The notes beneath the pieces were generated by a model, which saw only the letters and a list, made by a program, of their open reading frames with translations, was not told where the DNA came from and did no database searches. A DNA stretch of 64,000 bases from a virus, in the IMG/VR virus record IMGVR_UViG_3300021197_000592, positions 34,439 through 98,438 of that record. One strand, 5' to 3'. Both the position numbers and the translations under genes were made by a program. Positions 1-10,100 of this stretch are shown in pieces (the first letter of the stretch is position 1; the number at the start of each line of letters is the position of its first letter).

Positions 1-1
1 A

Positions 2-1468
2 GCAACGAACAGGGCCAACGGATTTGAAACTGAGTTACAAGATATGGTTTCGGGGTTGTATGTAGGATGCATGGCAACTGTAACCGATGACAGTAATTCT
101 GATTTAGAAACTGTAGCCATGATTACCGCCAATGACGGGGACAGCATAACTTTCGATAGGGATGTCGCTAATGCAACTAGCAATGTCCTACATGTGAGAA
201 TACATGCCTTTGGCGCACCTGTCCCAGCAAAGACGGTGAACTTAGGAAGCGCAGACAGGCCAGTTCTTCTAGGAGACAACTGGTTGGGTCTTGTAAACAG
301 CATCACTCCTCCAACGGTGGATGTCGAACTAGGAGAAGTTCCCCTAGCATTGACTGGTAGGAACATGGGGTTCAGATTCAAGAAGGGAGAGACTGTCACT
401 GGTGGTTCGATGGACTTGTCCATGAGCAACGGAATGTGGTTGTACTACGCACTAGGAAAAATAAATTCGGTAGGCCACACAAAGGGTGCTGCCGCAGATA
501 CTAACACAAATGATTTCGTGACTTTAGGAGATAACTCCACAACCTTCGTAAGAGCAGAGAGTAACAAATTGTATCCTCCTGTTTTCGCTCCAAGTAGTCA
601 AACTGATTATACTACGATGAAAGCACCGGCAAATGCCTTTGTTCTTGGAACCGGAGCGATAACATATGGTTTCTCTGAACACAATGGGGATACTCTGCCC
701 TCCTTCGCATTAGAAGTCACGATGGAGAAAGACGGTCTTGCCAATGCCAACTACTATGTTGGCTCTGAGGGGACAGACACGGATGACACCACTAGGCCAT
801 TCAAGGACATTTACTCAAGGATATTCACTGGATGTCAAGTGAACACACTAACGATGAACTTTGAGGAAGGGCAAGAACTCAAGGCAAACCTAGACCTAGT
901 GAGTAGAAGAGCATTCGATTCTCCAAATGGCTATGTTCCCAAGAAGAACCAGAGAAGCACAACCAGTCTCAAGAATTACTCAAGCACCGAGGCAGACAAC
1001 CAACCATACCTTTTCTCTGAGGGGTTGATTCAGGTGTTCGGACAGGATGTCGCTAGAGTGAAGAGTGGAAGTCTGACTATAAACAACAACATCGCACCTC
1101 AAAGATTCATCGGCACATACGACAGAGGAATAACATCTGCTCACATTCCCGGTGCTAGGACATACGAGGTTTCCCTGAATCTACTAGTGACCGACACGGA
1201 TGTGTGGGATAACTTGAGAGCGGCTAACGAACATGGCTCTGGTGAGACACTAACTCTCAAATTCACAAAATCAGCAAATGATATCATACAGATACAATTA
1301 CAGGACTACATAGTGCAATCACTAGACGTACCCTTCCCCGAAGACAAGGGACCAATCGAGTATGCAATCACGCTTACGGCTAGAACTCTAGTGGCGGGAA
1401 GCGGTGTGACTGGCACTCCTGCTGGAACGTTCTACAAAGGTAAGTGGGTAATTCAAAACATAGATTAG
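2..1468 (+). CDS. Tail tube (major tail) protein, 5' end cut off by window
   Basis: The frame is open from base 2, so the ATG at 44 is probably internal and the gene starts outside the window. At least 489 codons are visible. The product is a soluble, beta-rich, Gly/Thr/Asn-rich protein without signal peptide or membrane segment. Identification rests mainly on position: it directly precedes a short chaperone gene with a frameshift site and then the tape measure gene, the standard order tube-G/GT-tape measure of long-tailed viruses. Size and the late-position acidic segment (GQELKANLDLV) fit a tube protein with an additional surface domain. A sheath protein is a less likely alternative. Ends just before a hairpin-rich spacer. 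Confidence 0.6.
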   Translation, partial: ATNRANGFETELQDMVSGLYVGCMATVTDDSNSDLETVAMITANDGDSITFDRDVANATSNVLHVRIHAFGAPVPAKTVNLGSADRPVLLGDNWLGLVNSITPPTVDVELGEVPLALTGRNMGFRFKKGETVTGGSMDLSMSNGMWLYYALGKINSVGHTKGAAADTNTNDFVTLGDNSTTFVRAESNKLYPPVFAPSSQTDYTTMKAPANAFVLGTGAITYGFSEHNGDTLPSFALEVTMEKDGLANANYYVGSEGTDTDDTTRPFKDIYSRIFTGCQVNTLTMNFEEGQELKANLDLVSRRAFDSPNGYVPKKNQRSTTSLKNYSSTEADNQPYLFSEGLIQVFGQDVARVKSGSLTINNNIAPQRFIGTYDRGITSAHIPGARTYEVSLNLLVTDTDVWDNLRAANEHGSGETLTLKFTKSANDIIQIQLQDYIVQSLDVPFPEDKGPIEYAITLTARTLVAGSGVTGTPAGTFYKGKWVIQNID

Positions 1469-1554
1469 GAGGGATATCAAGAGTAACGATATCTCTCAAA
1501 AACATTCCACCAACATCTGTTTGTTTGTTGGTTAGAAAAAAGGTGGAATAAAAT
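1469..1554 (+). promoter_or_regulatory. Spacer with two hairpins; second one masks the next ribosome binding site
   Basis: Hairpin 1 is 1469-1478 against 1488-1497, a GATATC core with nine-base loop. Hairpin 2 pairs ATTCCACC (1504-1511) with GGTGGAAT (1542-1549), and a nested CCAACA/TGTTGG stem lies inside. GGTGG at 1542-1546 is also the ribosome binding site, eight bases before the ATG at 1555. The stem would therefore reduce translation of the chaperone relative to the abundant tube protein. Pairing is seen; regulation is inferred. Confidence 0.5.
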
Positions 1555-1914
1555 ATGACAAATGTAGTAAATGATAAGAGTATGCTGTTCGCAAGAACAG
1601 AAACCGAATGCCATGAGTTGAGGGTCAGCCCTGACTCAGATGAAATAATGAAAGTGTGGGTAAAGGAACCTACTTGGCTTCAAGTCGAGAAGGCTACCTC
1701 TCAGTTGATGAAGGTAAATTCCAGAACCCAAGAGATGGAAGTTGACATGAACAGTCTCTACAAGTACCTAGTGACGGAGTTTGTAGAGAAGACAGAACCG
1801 CCATTAGAAGCGATAGACATGTTGAGGCTGAGTCCTTACATCGGCGCACAACTCAAGGAAGTCCTCCCAAATCCATTCATGGATGTGGAGGATGATATGG
1901 GAAAAGCAAGTTAA
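1555..1914 (+). CDS. Tail assembly chaperone, short form (gpG-like)
   Basis: This is a 119-aa acidic protein between tail tube and tape measure genes, where lambda-like tails carry gene G. It contains a central helical part (residues ~40-100) and ends in MGKAS. The role by analogy is to bind the tape measure protein and recruit tube subunits. The start is the ATG at 1555 with GGTGG eight bases upstream. The last codons read ATG GGA AAA GCA AGT TAA, which contain a perfect -1 slippery heptamer. The downstream -1 frame encodes the T-like extension listed separately. No family domain can be named from sequence alone; context is the main evidence. Confidence 0.7.
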   Translation: MTNVVNDKSMLFARTETECHELRVSPDSDEIMKVWVKEPTWLQVEKATSQLMKVNSRTQEMEVDMNSLYKYLVTEFVEKTEPPLEAIDMLRLSPYIGAQLKEVLPNPFMDVEDDMGKAS

Positions 1915-2117
1915 TTCAAAAGGCACTAAGAGGAGGAGAAATAGAACCGGAGTTAGCAATGAACATGATGCTATACTCCTACTGTAGAATATTCAATATC
2001 AATCCAATGGAGGCAAAGGATACACCGATTTCAAGAATGTTAGGAATGTTGCAGATACATGGGGAAGTTGAGACATACAAGAATGAAGAGTTAGAACGAA
2101 AAGCAAAGAAGAAGTGA
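1555..2117 (+). CDS. Tail assembly chaperone, -1 frameshift fusion (gpGT-like)
   Basis: Decoding to base 1905 in frame and slipping back one base on GGGAAAA (1899-1905) continues the frame as SKLIQKALRGGEIEPEL... to a TGA at 2115-2117, giving about 187 aa. The extension (70 codons from 1905) has no start codon suited to independent translation near its beginning and fills the otherwise empty gap exactly up to the tape measure ATG at 2122. It is rich in Met, Glu and Lys (ending in a lysine run), like T domains that bind tape measure proteins. In lambda the equivalent heptamer is GGGAAAG. The fusion is inferred, but site, spacing and reading frame all agree. Confidence 0.75.
1899..1905 (+). promoter_or_regulatory. 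-1 ribosomal frameshift slippery heptamer GGGAAAA
   Basis: Zero-frame codons are G GGA AAA, matching X_XXY_YYZ, three codons before the stop of the short chaperone ORF. Both tRNAs can re-pair after slipping one base (GGG, AAA). I did not find an unmistakable stimulatory pseudoknot in the next 40 bases, which are A/G-rich. Confidence 0.75.
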
Positions 2118-2121
2118 GTGA

Positions 2122-3399
2122 ATGGCAACCAAGGAGATTTATTCGATATCTGCGGCTAACAAAGCACTTGCAAGTAGTTATGATGAGTTATCTGAGAGTC
2201 TTTTATTGAATGACAAATTTCTGAAAGGCTGGACTATTGTTGCTAGAATTACCTCTGGTAGTGCTTTTTGGAGGGCGCAAAACAAGATACGTGCAATTGC
2301 AGACGCTTATGCTGTTATGGATAAGGCACAGAAAGATAATATCGAAAGCATGAGCAAAGCCGCTGAGACAATGGAGATGTTGAGAAAGGCTCAGAAGAAA
2401 ATGCCAAAGCGTAGTGAAATCACTAAAAAGTTTGACCCCGAAGAAATTAGGAAGACCAAGGAATTCAAGAACCAAAGAAAGGCATTCGCTATGGCTTATG
2501 GTAGTGAGGAAAAAGGCGATAAAGCACTAGAAAGCCAAATCATAGGTCAACTGACAACCAACGAGGATGTGATGGCTGGTATGCATAAGAGACAAGCAGA
2601 GGCTATTCGATATCAGGCAATGGGTTGGAGATTGGACAAGAAACTCGCATTCAAGACCATGAAGTTCATGCAATTCGTTGGTGGCGTTCTGAAAATGTCT
2701 GCCAAGTTCTTAGGCAATGCATTGCTATGGTCGTTCCTTCTCATACTGCTCATCCCACTTGCACTCAAGTTCTTCAAGAACTTCAAGAACATTTTGGGAG
2801 AAATGGGCATATCATTAGGGTTGGAAGACATCAAGAAAGCGTTGAACTTTGCAGTTGATATACTCAAGACGTTGTTTGAAGTATTTCAATTGGCCTTCTC
2901 AGGGGATGTGGTAGGCGCGTTGAAATTGTATGTTGGTGAGATACTAATCCCAATATTCGGGTTGGTTATGAAAGCCCTTCCAAAGATAATACTAGTAGTA
3001 TCCGCTTTGTTTGGTGCATTTGTCAGAACTCTCATAGAAACGGCCAAGGCCATACCCGGTATCATAATGAAAGAATTAAAGGCATCATTATTCAAAGGCA
3101 TGAAATCTGGTTTGGGCGGCAGCGTAAGTAAAGGAAGGATGTTTGCAAGTGGAGGTACTTCGGCTGGCGGTATGGCTTTAGTCGGTGAAAGAGGACCGGA
3201 ACTGGTGAATCTCCCTCCCGGTGCTAGGGTGCATTCCAATGCCGCTAGTAGGAACATGGGCGGTGGAGGGGCGATACACGTTCATGTCAACGGCAGAGTG
3301 GGTGCATCTGATGCTGAGATAAGGGACATCGCTCAGAAGGTCGCTAGGGAAATCAAACTACAGATGAACAGAACAGGAAGCGCGGTAGGTAGATTCTGA
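2122..3399 (+). CDS. Tail tape measure protein (short)
   Basis: 425 aa. The helical N-terminal part (1-185) is Lys/Glu/Met-rich. Strongly hydrophobic stretches follow (about 190-220, e.g. WSFLLILLIPLAL, and about 275-305). A Gly-rich C-terminal region carries LVGERGPELVNLPPGARVH, typical of tape measure C termini, followed by HVHVNGRVG and a helix. Tape measure proteins set tail length and may span the cell membrane at infection. At 425 aa this would predict an unusually short tail (roughly 60 nm by the usual length-per-residue rule). The stop overlaps the next start as TGATG. The start is an ATG four bases after the chaperone-fusion stop. Confidence 0.8.
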   Translation: MATKEIYSISAANKALASSYDELSESLLLNDKFLKGWTIVARITSGSAFWRAQNKIRAIADAYAVMDKAQKDNIESMSKAAETMEMLRKAQKKMPKRSEITKKFDPEEIRKTKEFKNQRKAFAMAYGSEEKGDKALESQIIGQLTTNEDVMAGMHKRQAEAIRYQAMGWRLDKKLAFKTMKFMQFVGGVLKMSAKFLGNALLWSFLLILLIPLALKFFKNFKNILGEMGISLGLEDIKKALNFAVDILKTLFEVFQLAFSGDVVGALKLYVGEILIPIFGLVMKALPKIILVVSALFGAFVRTLIETAKAIPGIIMKELKASLFKGMKSGLGGSVSKGRMFASGGTSAGGMALVGERGPELVNLPPGARVHSNAASRNMGGGGAIHVHVNGRVGASDAEIRDIAQKVAREIKLQMNRTGSAVGRF

Positions 3400-4100
3400 T
3401 GACAGGTGAGAACTTCTCCAACTTTCAGGTGTTCCTAGAACTACAAAGAAGAAACGATGAGGGTATTGGAATACAAACCGGAAACGTGAACAGGATACCA
3501 CTGATGGCTGACTCAATCACCATAAACACATCAAAGACCGTGATGAACATGGGGGTTCCATTCTCAGGAGCCGTGACTGGTGAATCACTGAACCTAGCCT
3601 TTGACACTGGCATGGCACAGAAAACCGTGAATATCTCTGGTACTCTTCTAGGGCAGACGATAACGAAGAAGAGAGATGGTGAAGATGCGAAGAGCAGAAA
3701 ACTAACGTCATATGAACTGGCCCAGTTGATTCACACATATGTAGACTCAAGCGCATTCCAAGACGACCAAAGCCTGAACAAACTCATCATACTAATTCCA
3801 AGTAGGGTTAATCAGGCATTTGAATACAGAAATGCGGCAGATGAGGATAAGGATTTACTTGAGTTGCCTAAAATACCATTCACTTTCAAGAATCGTGGGT
3901 ATGACAACGTATTCACATCACAGGGTAGCAACGAGGAGTTCTACGCGGCATACACCGGCTCAGAAGCAGATTCTATAGGATTAATGGGTTTCATACGGTC
4001 TTTCAATACTACATTGACAGGAATGGATTTCCCAGCAGTTACATTTACTCTCGACTTTGAGGAGGCGTTCGTTCTCGCTGAGAACTTCTTGGATGGGTGA
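3399..4100 (+). CDS. Tail tip/baseplate protein, possibly distal tail protein
   Basis: 233 aa, no signal or membrane segment. It lies immediately after the tape measure gene, overlapping it by one base, which is where siphovirus distal tail (Dit) proteins are encoded. The N-terminal half has alternating strands (MADSITINTSKTVMNMGVPFSG, AQKTVNISGTLLGQ) compatible with a beta-barrel. No diagnostic motif is recognised, so the role is inferred from order only. Its end overlaps the GTG at 4097 of the next gene. Confidence 0.45.
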   Translation: MTGENFSNFQVFLELQRRNDEGIGIQTGNVNRIPLMADSITINTSKTVMNMGVPFSGAVTGESLNLAFDTGMAQKTVNISGTLLGQTITKKRDGEDAKSRKLTSYELAQLIHTYVDSSAFQDDQSLNKLIILIPSRVNQAFEYRNAADEDKDLLELPKIPFTFKNRGYDNVFTSQGSNEEFYAAYTGSEADSIGLMGFIRSFNTTLTGMDFPAVTFTLDFEEAFVLAENFLDG

Positions 4101-7100
4101 ATATGGTCAATGCGTTTATTGAGAACTCGTACAAATTGGTATTTCCCCTAATGTCCAATGGGTATCTCAATCTTGATTACGACAAGGCTGTGAATCATGC
4201 GGCTGGTGCTGTTGAATCAAGTGGTGTTCTAGTTAACAATGGTAGTGGAATAGGAGCCACCTCTACAACAACGATAGCAGTTGATACTGTTGATGCTACA
4301 ACCAAGTTCTCAATCGAAGACAACGTGTTCGATGATACTGGTGCTTTGGTTGGAGTTGTAAGTGCAGTAACAGCCACACAGATAACACTGGTGGCAAACA
4401 ACGCAGTTGCATTGAACAACAATGAGAATCTCAAAAAAAACATAACACCAACGTCATCGTTGAGAGACAGAAGCATCTGGTCTGATAACGCTGACATAGG
4501 CATAGCAAACGGTTTCGTGTTAGAAGCCATAATTACCCCATACGATGTGAATGGAGCGGGTTCTAGGGCTTCGGGTAGGCATGGAGTGCTTGACTCCCAA
4601 AGAACGCCTCCATACCCCACAGATGCGATAACCGATAGAACGGTATACGAGAGTATAGATTACCTCGGTGCGTCTGCTTATCTAACTCAGAAGATGATGC
4701 TGTTTCACAATCAATATCTCAAGTTCTACTTGCAGAACACTACAAGCAGTTCTTACAATCAACCAGCAGAATACAAGTTGAAGGCTGAACTCAGCAATGC
4801 GGCTGGCTCCTCGGTTAGCATAGAGAGCGGTACTATCATCAGTGCGGATAGTGCCTTACAGGGATACTATGACGCAAGTGGATACTACAAAGGTCTGACT
4901 ACCAGTCATAGTAGGGTATCGGCATCTGCTAGTGGTAGTAATCCAAGCAACGTTGTGACCATTGGCACATTTGGTAATCTTGAGAAGAATACGAAGGCAA
5001 CTGGTCAGATTGTGGTTTCGGGTGATATAGCAAATTATATCAGTCCAGTTAACGCTACGGCTACTATAGGGATAGTAGATAGAAACGCATTGAACACTGA
5101 TGTATTTCCAGTGCTGGAACAGGGAGAGGTAGTCTTCGGTCCGACCAATCCGACAGATGCAGTATCGGCAGGTCTTATCAATAATCATATTCAACTAGTA
5201 CATGAGTTGGGCGGTGAAACAACAAAATGGTATGCTATAGCATCCGGAGGAAGTGTAAGCAATGGTGATGCTTTATCTGGTAACAATGGTGCTTTCACAT
5301 ATCCTAGTGGTTCCAGAGCATATCTGATAGGAGGCGATTTAGATACAACAGCATCTAATTTTGCAACTGCTGTAAATGCATATGATGCCGGTTTTGCTGG
5401 TACTGCTTCAAGTCCTAGAAACACGACAGACCTAAGCGGGGCCACCACAAAGAGCGTTACACTGACTGTAGTGCAAACTGCTTCTGCTCCAAACAGAATA
5501 GGCATCACTAGTGCCGCATTGACCACAGGCGCACAGGTTTCCAGTGGACAATTGAAGACAAACGATTTCAGTAGTGGTGCGGCGGTTGGTGCTGGACTTA
5601 ATGCCGGAGTCAATGAGTTGATTCTAGGTGAGTCTACTGGTTCAAATGACAACACAATCAACTACTTCACGATAACAGATAGTGCTGGTAATGTGAAGAA
5701 CTACTTTCCAGCACACGATTCATCTCAGTCTACTGGTTCTACTGGCACTAGGACATTAGATGACAGTAGCACTGTATCTGTGGTTTACTTCAATTTCGCA
5801 AGTAATGCAAGCAATACTACGGCGGCTATTGCATTAATATCAGCAATCAATGGGTCATCTGGACACCCAAGCACAATAACAGCACAGAACAACGGTAGTG
5901 GAAACATCGGATTATCTCATGATGTAACTGGAACTGCTGGTAACGGTGCGGCCTTAGCAAAGGCAAACATCGCTAACGGCGTAGGGACCATCTCTGGTGC
6001 TAATTTCACAGGAGGGGTCAATGAGGCAAATGCGACTAGCACCCCTTTCATACAACTAATAGACAACGAATCAAGCCCAACTACGAAGAAGTATGTCCCG
6101 GTAAAGAACGGGGATGCCTTGGGTAACGGAAATAACGGTGGAGGAAGCATCGGGGATGTCAGTGGTGGAATAGCGTTCCAAGAGGGAGGTAGTGCTTCTG
6201 CTACTGCTGATAATCTAAGAACTGCTATTGCTCATAGTAATGGTCACAATGGAACCATACTCACAGACTCAGCGGGTAGTGCTACAATCAACCTGACTCA
6301 GAACAAGATAGGTGCTAATACCGCCGCAATAACTCTAACCAATCTGCCTTCAAACATCAGCAGGACTAATTTCAGCGGTGGTGGAACACCCGATAACTTC
6401 CTTGGTCTGACAGATGCCGCTGGTACATTGAAGAAGTACAAGGCATCACAACATGAAACCACTGGAACAACAGATGGCACATATGTATTCTACAAAGCAG
6501 AAAGCAACAACGACACAACTGCCGCAAATCTAGAGACTGCTATAGACGGAGCAAATGGGCATAATGGTACTCTCATCACAACTAGAGCCAGCAATGCAGT
6601 TACAGTGAAGTTGAATCAAGCCGGAGCCGGAAGTTCAGCAGTAACAGAGAATGTCACAGGATTATCCACAAATCCAACTAGTGGAAATGGGTTCTCCACT
6701 AGCACTGCTAACACAGTTGAAGTCGGAAGCGGTGAAGCAGAGGGTATCAGTGCAGGAAACAAGATATACGATTCATCGACCACTCTCATAGGTACAGTGC
6801 AGAGCGTATCCGGAGATACAATCACGCTCGATGCCACACCTGCTACGGCTATTACTAGTACAGTATACACTGACCAATTGAAGGAGGCTCTATATCTTGA
6901 ACAGGTATACAAGGTAGCATTAGTATATACCAAAAGTACATTGTCTTTGTTTCTAAATGAGGAGTTAGTAAAGAAAGACACCCACACTCTCAATCCTTTC
7001 CATCTGCATCACAGTGATTGCAAGATAGGAAGGGGAGCGAACAACGCAGAGCAGTTCTTCGGTGAACTGTTTGAGATAGCAATGCACAAGGGAAAGAGGC

Positions 7101-7171
7101 CATCTTCCACACAAAAGACACTCACGCCGGGATTCTCGGACATCTTGTTTTACTATACGTTTGGTGAGTGA
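4097..7171 (+). CDS. Large tail protein with repeated beta modules and LamG-like C terminus
   Basis: About 1,024 aa. The start is GTG 4097 (overlapping the previous stop) or ATG 4103. It is rich in Gly, Ser, Thr, Asn. Residues ~40-115 form a module (TTTIAVDTVDATTKF ... VGVVS ... ITLVANNAVAL ... ENLKKN) that recurs in the next gene. A diverged copy lies near residues 875-925 (GNKIYDSSTTLIGTVQSVSGDTITLD). The middle is a series of Thr/Ser/Asn-rich repeats containing DSAGNVKNYF- and DAAGTLKKYK-like motifs. The last ~100 residues (YKVALVYTKSTLSLFLNEELV ... FGELFEIAMHKG) look like a concanavalin/LamG jelly-roll. Probable tail-side adhesin or tip component; exact role unknown. Confidence 0.6.
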   Translation: MNMVNAFIENSYKLVFPLMSNGYLNLDYDKAVNHAAGAVESSGVLVNNGSGIGATSTTTIAVDTVDATTKFSIEDNVFDDTGALVGVVSAVTATQITLVANNAVALNNNENLKKNITPTSSLRDRSIWSDNADIGIANGFVLEAIITPYDVNGAGSRASGRHGVLDSQRTPPYPTDAITDRTVYESIDYLGASAYLTQKMMLFHNQYLKFYLQNTTSSSYNQPAEYKLKAELSNAAGSSVSIESGTIISADSALQGYYDASGYYKGLTTSHSRVSASASGSNPSNVVTIGTFGNLEKNTKATGQIVVSGDIANYISPVNATATIGIVDRNALNTDVFPVLEQGEVVFGPTNPTDAVSAGLINNHIQLVHELGGETTKWYAIASGGSVSNGDALSGNNGAFTYPSGSRAYLIGGDLDTTASNFATAVNAYDAGFAGTASSPRNTTDLSGATTKSVTLTVVQTASAPNRIGITSAALTTGAQVSSGQLKTNDFSSGAAVGAGLNAGVNELILGESTGSNDNTINYFTITDSAGNVKNYFPAHDSSQSTGSTGTRTLDDSSTVSVVYFNFASNASNTTAAIALISAINGSSGHPSTITAQNNGSGNIGLSHDVTGTAGNGAALAKANIANGVGTISGANFTGGVNEANATSTPFIQLIDNESSPTTKKYVPVKNGDALGNGNNGGGSIGDVSGGIAFQEGGSASATADNLRTAIAHSNGHNGTILTDSAGSATINLTQNKIGANTAAITLTNLPSNISRTNFSGGGTPDNFLGLTDAAGTLKKYKASQHETTGTTDGTYVFYKAESNNDTTAANLETAIDGANGHNGTLITTRASNAVTVKLNQAGAGSSAVTENVTGLSTNPTSGNGFSTSTANTVEVGSGEAEGISAGNKIYDSSTTLIGTVQSVSGDTITLDATPATAITSTVYTDQLKEALYLEQVYKVALVYTKSTLSLFLNEELVKKDTHTLNPFHLHHSDCKIGRGANNAEQFFGELFEIAMHKGKRPSSTQKTLTPGFSDILFYYTFGE

Positions 7172-10100
7172 ATGGGTACGACAGACAAGGGCAAGGCACT
7201 ATTCGTGATGAATGCTGGTAAAACGGAGTCAGACATCACAGACGACAGTACGTCATTTGACTATGGTGACCATGCTACGAAGAAAACAGAGGCATATCTA
7301 TCTACATCTGTAAATCCTCTATTCGTACAGAACAATCTACAGTACGAGAACTCATTAATAGGCACAGACTCTACGTGTGATTACAATAATGACCCTACTA
7401 TTACAATGGATGATACGTCTATTTTAGTAGTGGGAATGGGAGTTTCGGGAACTGGAATACCATCAGGAGCAACAGTTGCAAGCATCACCAATAGTACAAC
7501 ATTTGAGTTAAGTGTATCTACTACTGGTGGTGCTGTAACTAATGGCACACTTACTTTTAGCAAACTTGTCAATTCAGCGAACTTCATAGAGATAAGAAAG
7601 GACTCTCATGGCGGGTCTATCAGCAATGATTTGGCAGATAAGGTAGGAAACAGATTGTATCCCGGTAACACTACGCTGACTTCCTTCGCTCAGAACAGAA
7701 ATGAGACACATTCCTTCAAACTAAAAGTATTTGACTCACAGGTTGCTAACTCTGAAACAAACAGGAAGTTAGTCTACTCCACATCTAATTATCCTGCTAC
7801 CGAGGAGATAGGGCTGGATATAGAGAACTATGACTACTTCGTTCTCTTGAATCCCGATACGGTCCAGATGGGTGCTGATGCAGTAAGACCACACTTTGCA
7901 AAGGTAACTAGAATCATAACGTTCGATGAGTTTGGAGATGGCTTAGAGTTCAGTCCACCGTACCCAACCGAGGTTCCCCTCAACACCAAGTTTGAGATAT
8001 ACAAGGGACCAGCGAAGACCGCTACTGATATCGTAGCAGTCAGTTATGGATTGAGAGGAGATACATCCTCTTCTACTCCGAAGCATGATAGGGTCAATGT
8101 ATGCAGTAGACCAACTTGGTACTTCTATGATGAGAGACTGGATGAGAAAAACCAGTTGGATTACATGACCAAGTACAACGCTACTCATCTACGATGGTGG
8201 GGATACTCAACGAACATATCCATCACCGAGGTAAAGGAACACGCACAGTTCGCAGTCGGCTCTAACACTGTCAAGTTCATCACTAGTGGTAGCAGTGATA
8301 CAAACAAACTCTCTGTGGGTATGTCTCTGTTCAATGCCAGTGATGTGTATCTAGGAAACATAGAAAGCATATCAAGCAACGATGTACTTCTGGACTTTGC
8401 AAGAATAGCAGTCAGTGCGACCACATCTGACTTCAACGTGAAAGTAGGTAAGACGATACAGAATGTGATATTCAGGACAGAGGGCAAGTTTGACAATACG
8501 ATACCAAGTCTAGGTAAAGAGAGATTAGATGCTGTTCTTGTTGATGCGAATCTGACCAGTGACGACTCAAATTCTAGTGATTTCTATCGATGGCAAAATG
8601 CATTCCCGAAGATGCATCGCCATACAGCGAATTCAGATACAACCACTGCTACTACATTGGATGGTAATCTTACTGGACCCGGAAAGTATGTTACCTTTGA
8701 ATTAGCGAATTTTAAGAACAATAGGATTCCTCATGTTATAGATGCTATAGTTAACAATCCTCGCAATAAAATGAGCCAAATAGGAAAGTTCAGCATAATA
8801 GACAACAGTGGACTGCAACACTTGAAGGTTCAAGAAGAGGACGATTTGATTATTCAGAAAAATATCCACAATGATGATTTAAAATTAATCGCTTTTCATG
8901 GCACAGCAGCAAGGGATTCATCTAACACCTCCTTGATTGTATTGAGTGATATCAAGAAGGAAACTGAACTGAGAGCAATACTCTCAACAAACGACATCGT
9001 TGAGATTGATGGCTATCAGTATGTGGTCAATGCGGTAAACGCACAGTCTAGCGGTACGCAATCATTCACGGTAAAGGACAAGAAACTCAGGACTGCCAAT
9101 ACTTGGACTGGCAGTGCAGTAGCAGAGAACTTCACTGGAAAGACGCTGTTCTTGACTCCTTACACAGGAGTTCTCAATACGGAGTTAGAACCTGATACCG
9201 AGTTCAACTATACGCAAAGCAGGTTGAATATTGATGGCATCACCGTAGAGAAGGAGAAGACCAAACTCTACAACGCTAGATTGGTGAATGGCATATTCAA
9301 CGGTCACGACAATAAGATAGACTATGGTGACAGGGACAACAAGTATCTCAAGATGCAAGACTCAGACAGGGTGTTCTACCAAAGAAGTAATGAGAACCTC
9401 AGTCGTTTCTACTACTACAAAGGAGCATATGCAGTCAGTGACACTGTATTCACTGGGATAGTGGAGGATGTGACCAGTAGTGCGGAGAATGGCCTCAGTA
9501 CCCTGAACATCGTGGGCAGGGATGAGACATCCCAACTACTCACTCAAACCATCACTAGGGATACTTTGCTCTTGGATGATGTGGTGCATACCAATGTGCC
9601 ACCAACATTGAGTCACGCAACTACCCTGACTGGTTTCGCTACGGAGGACAGTGGCGTGAATGTCAATGGCGCATTGAGTGCCGGGGCTTACAATTCGATT
9701 GTCGTGGATGGTACTGACCCTAGAACTAAATTCGTGGTAGGTGATAAAATCTACAAAGACGATGGAACATTCATTGGTGTCATTACTGTTATGGCAAATG
9801 CCAATACAATCTCCTTAGACTCTGCTGATTTAAGCACAAGACCAGCACTGGCTGATAATCACAATCTGCACAAGTCTGTAATCATAGACAACGGACAAGT
9901 CGTTGAAACTCTTTCTGGTAATGTAAATGCAACTGGATACATTAGCCTGTCTCCGGGTGGACTAAGTGACCTTAACGTTGCTCCGAAAAGAGGAGGAATA
10001 CTGATGAACCAAGCGGGGGAGTTCGTTGGGGTTGTCAAGGACACAAGCAATAATAGCGTCTTGTATCTATTCAATTCGCCTGTTTCCACGGCTACAGTCA

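Noticed and set aside
44-1468. ATG at 44 as the true start of the tail tube gene
   Set aside because: The frame is open to the window edge, no ribosome binding site precedes it, and the protein likely continues upstream.
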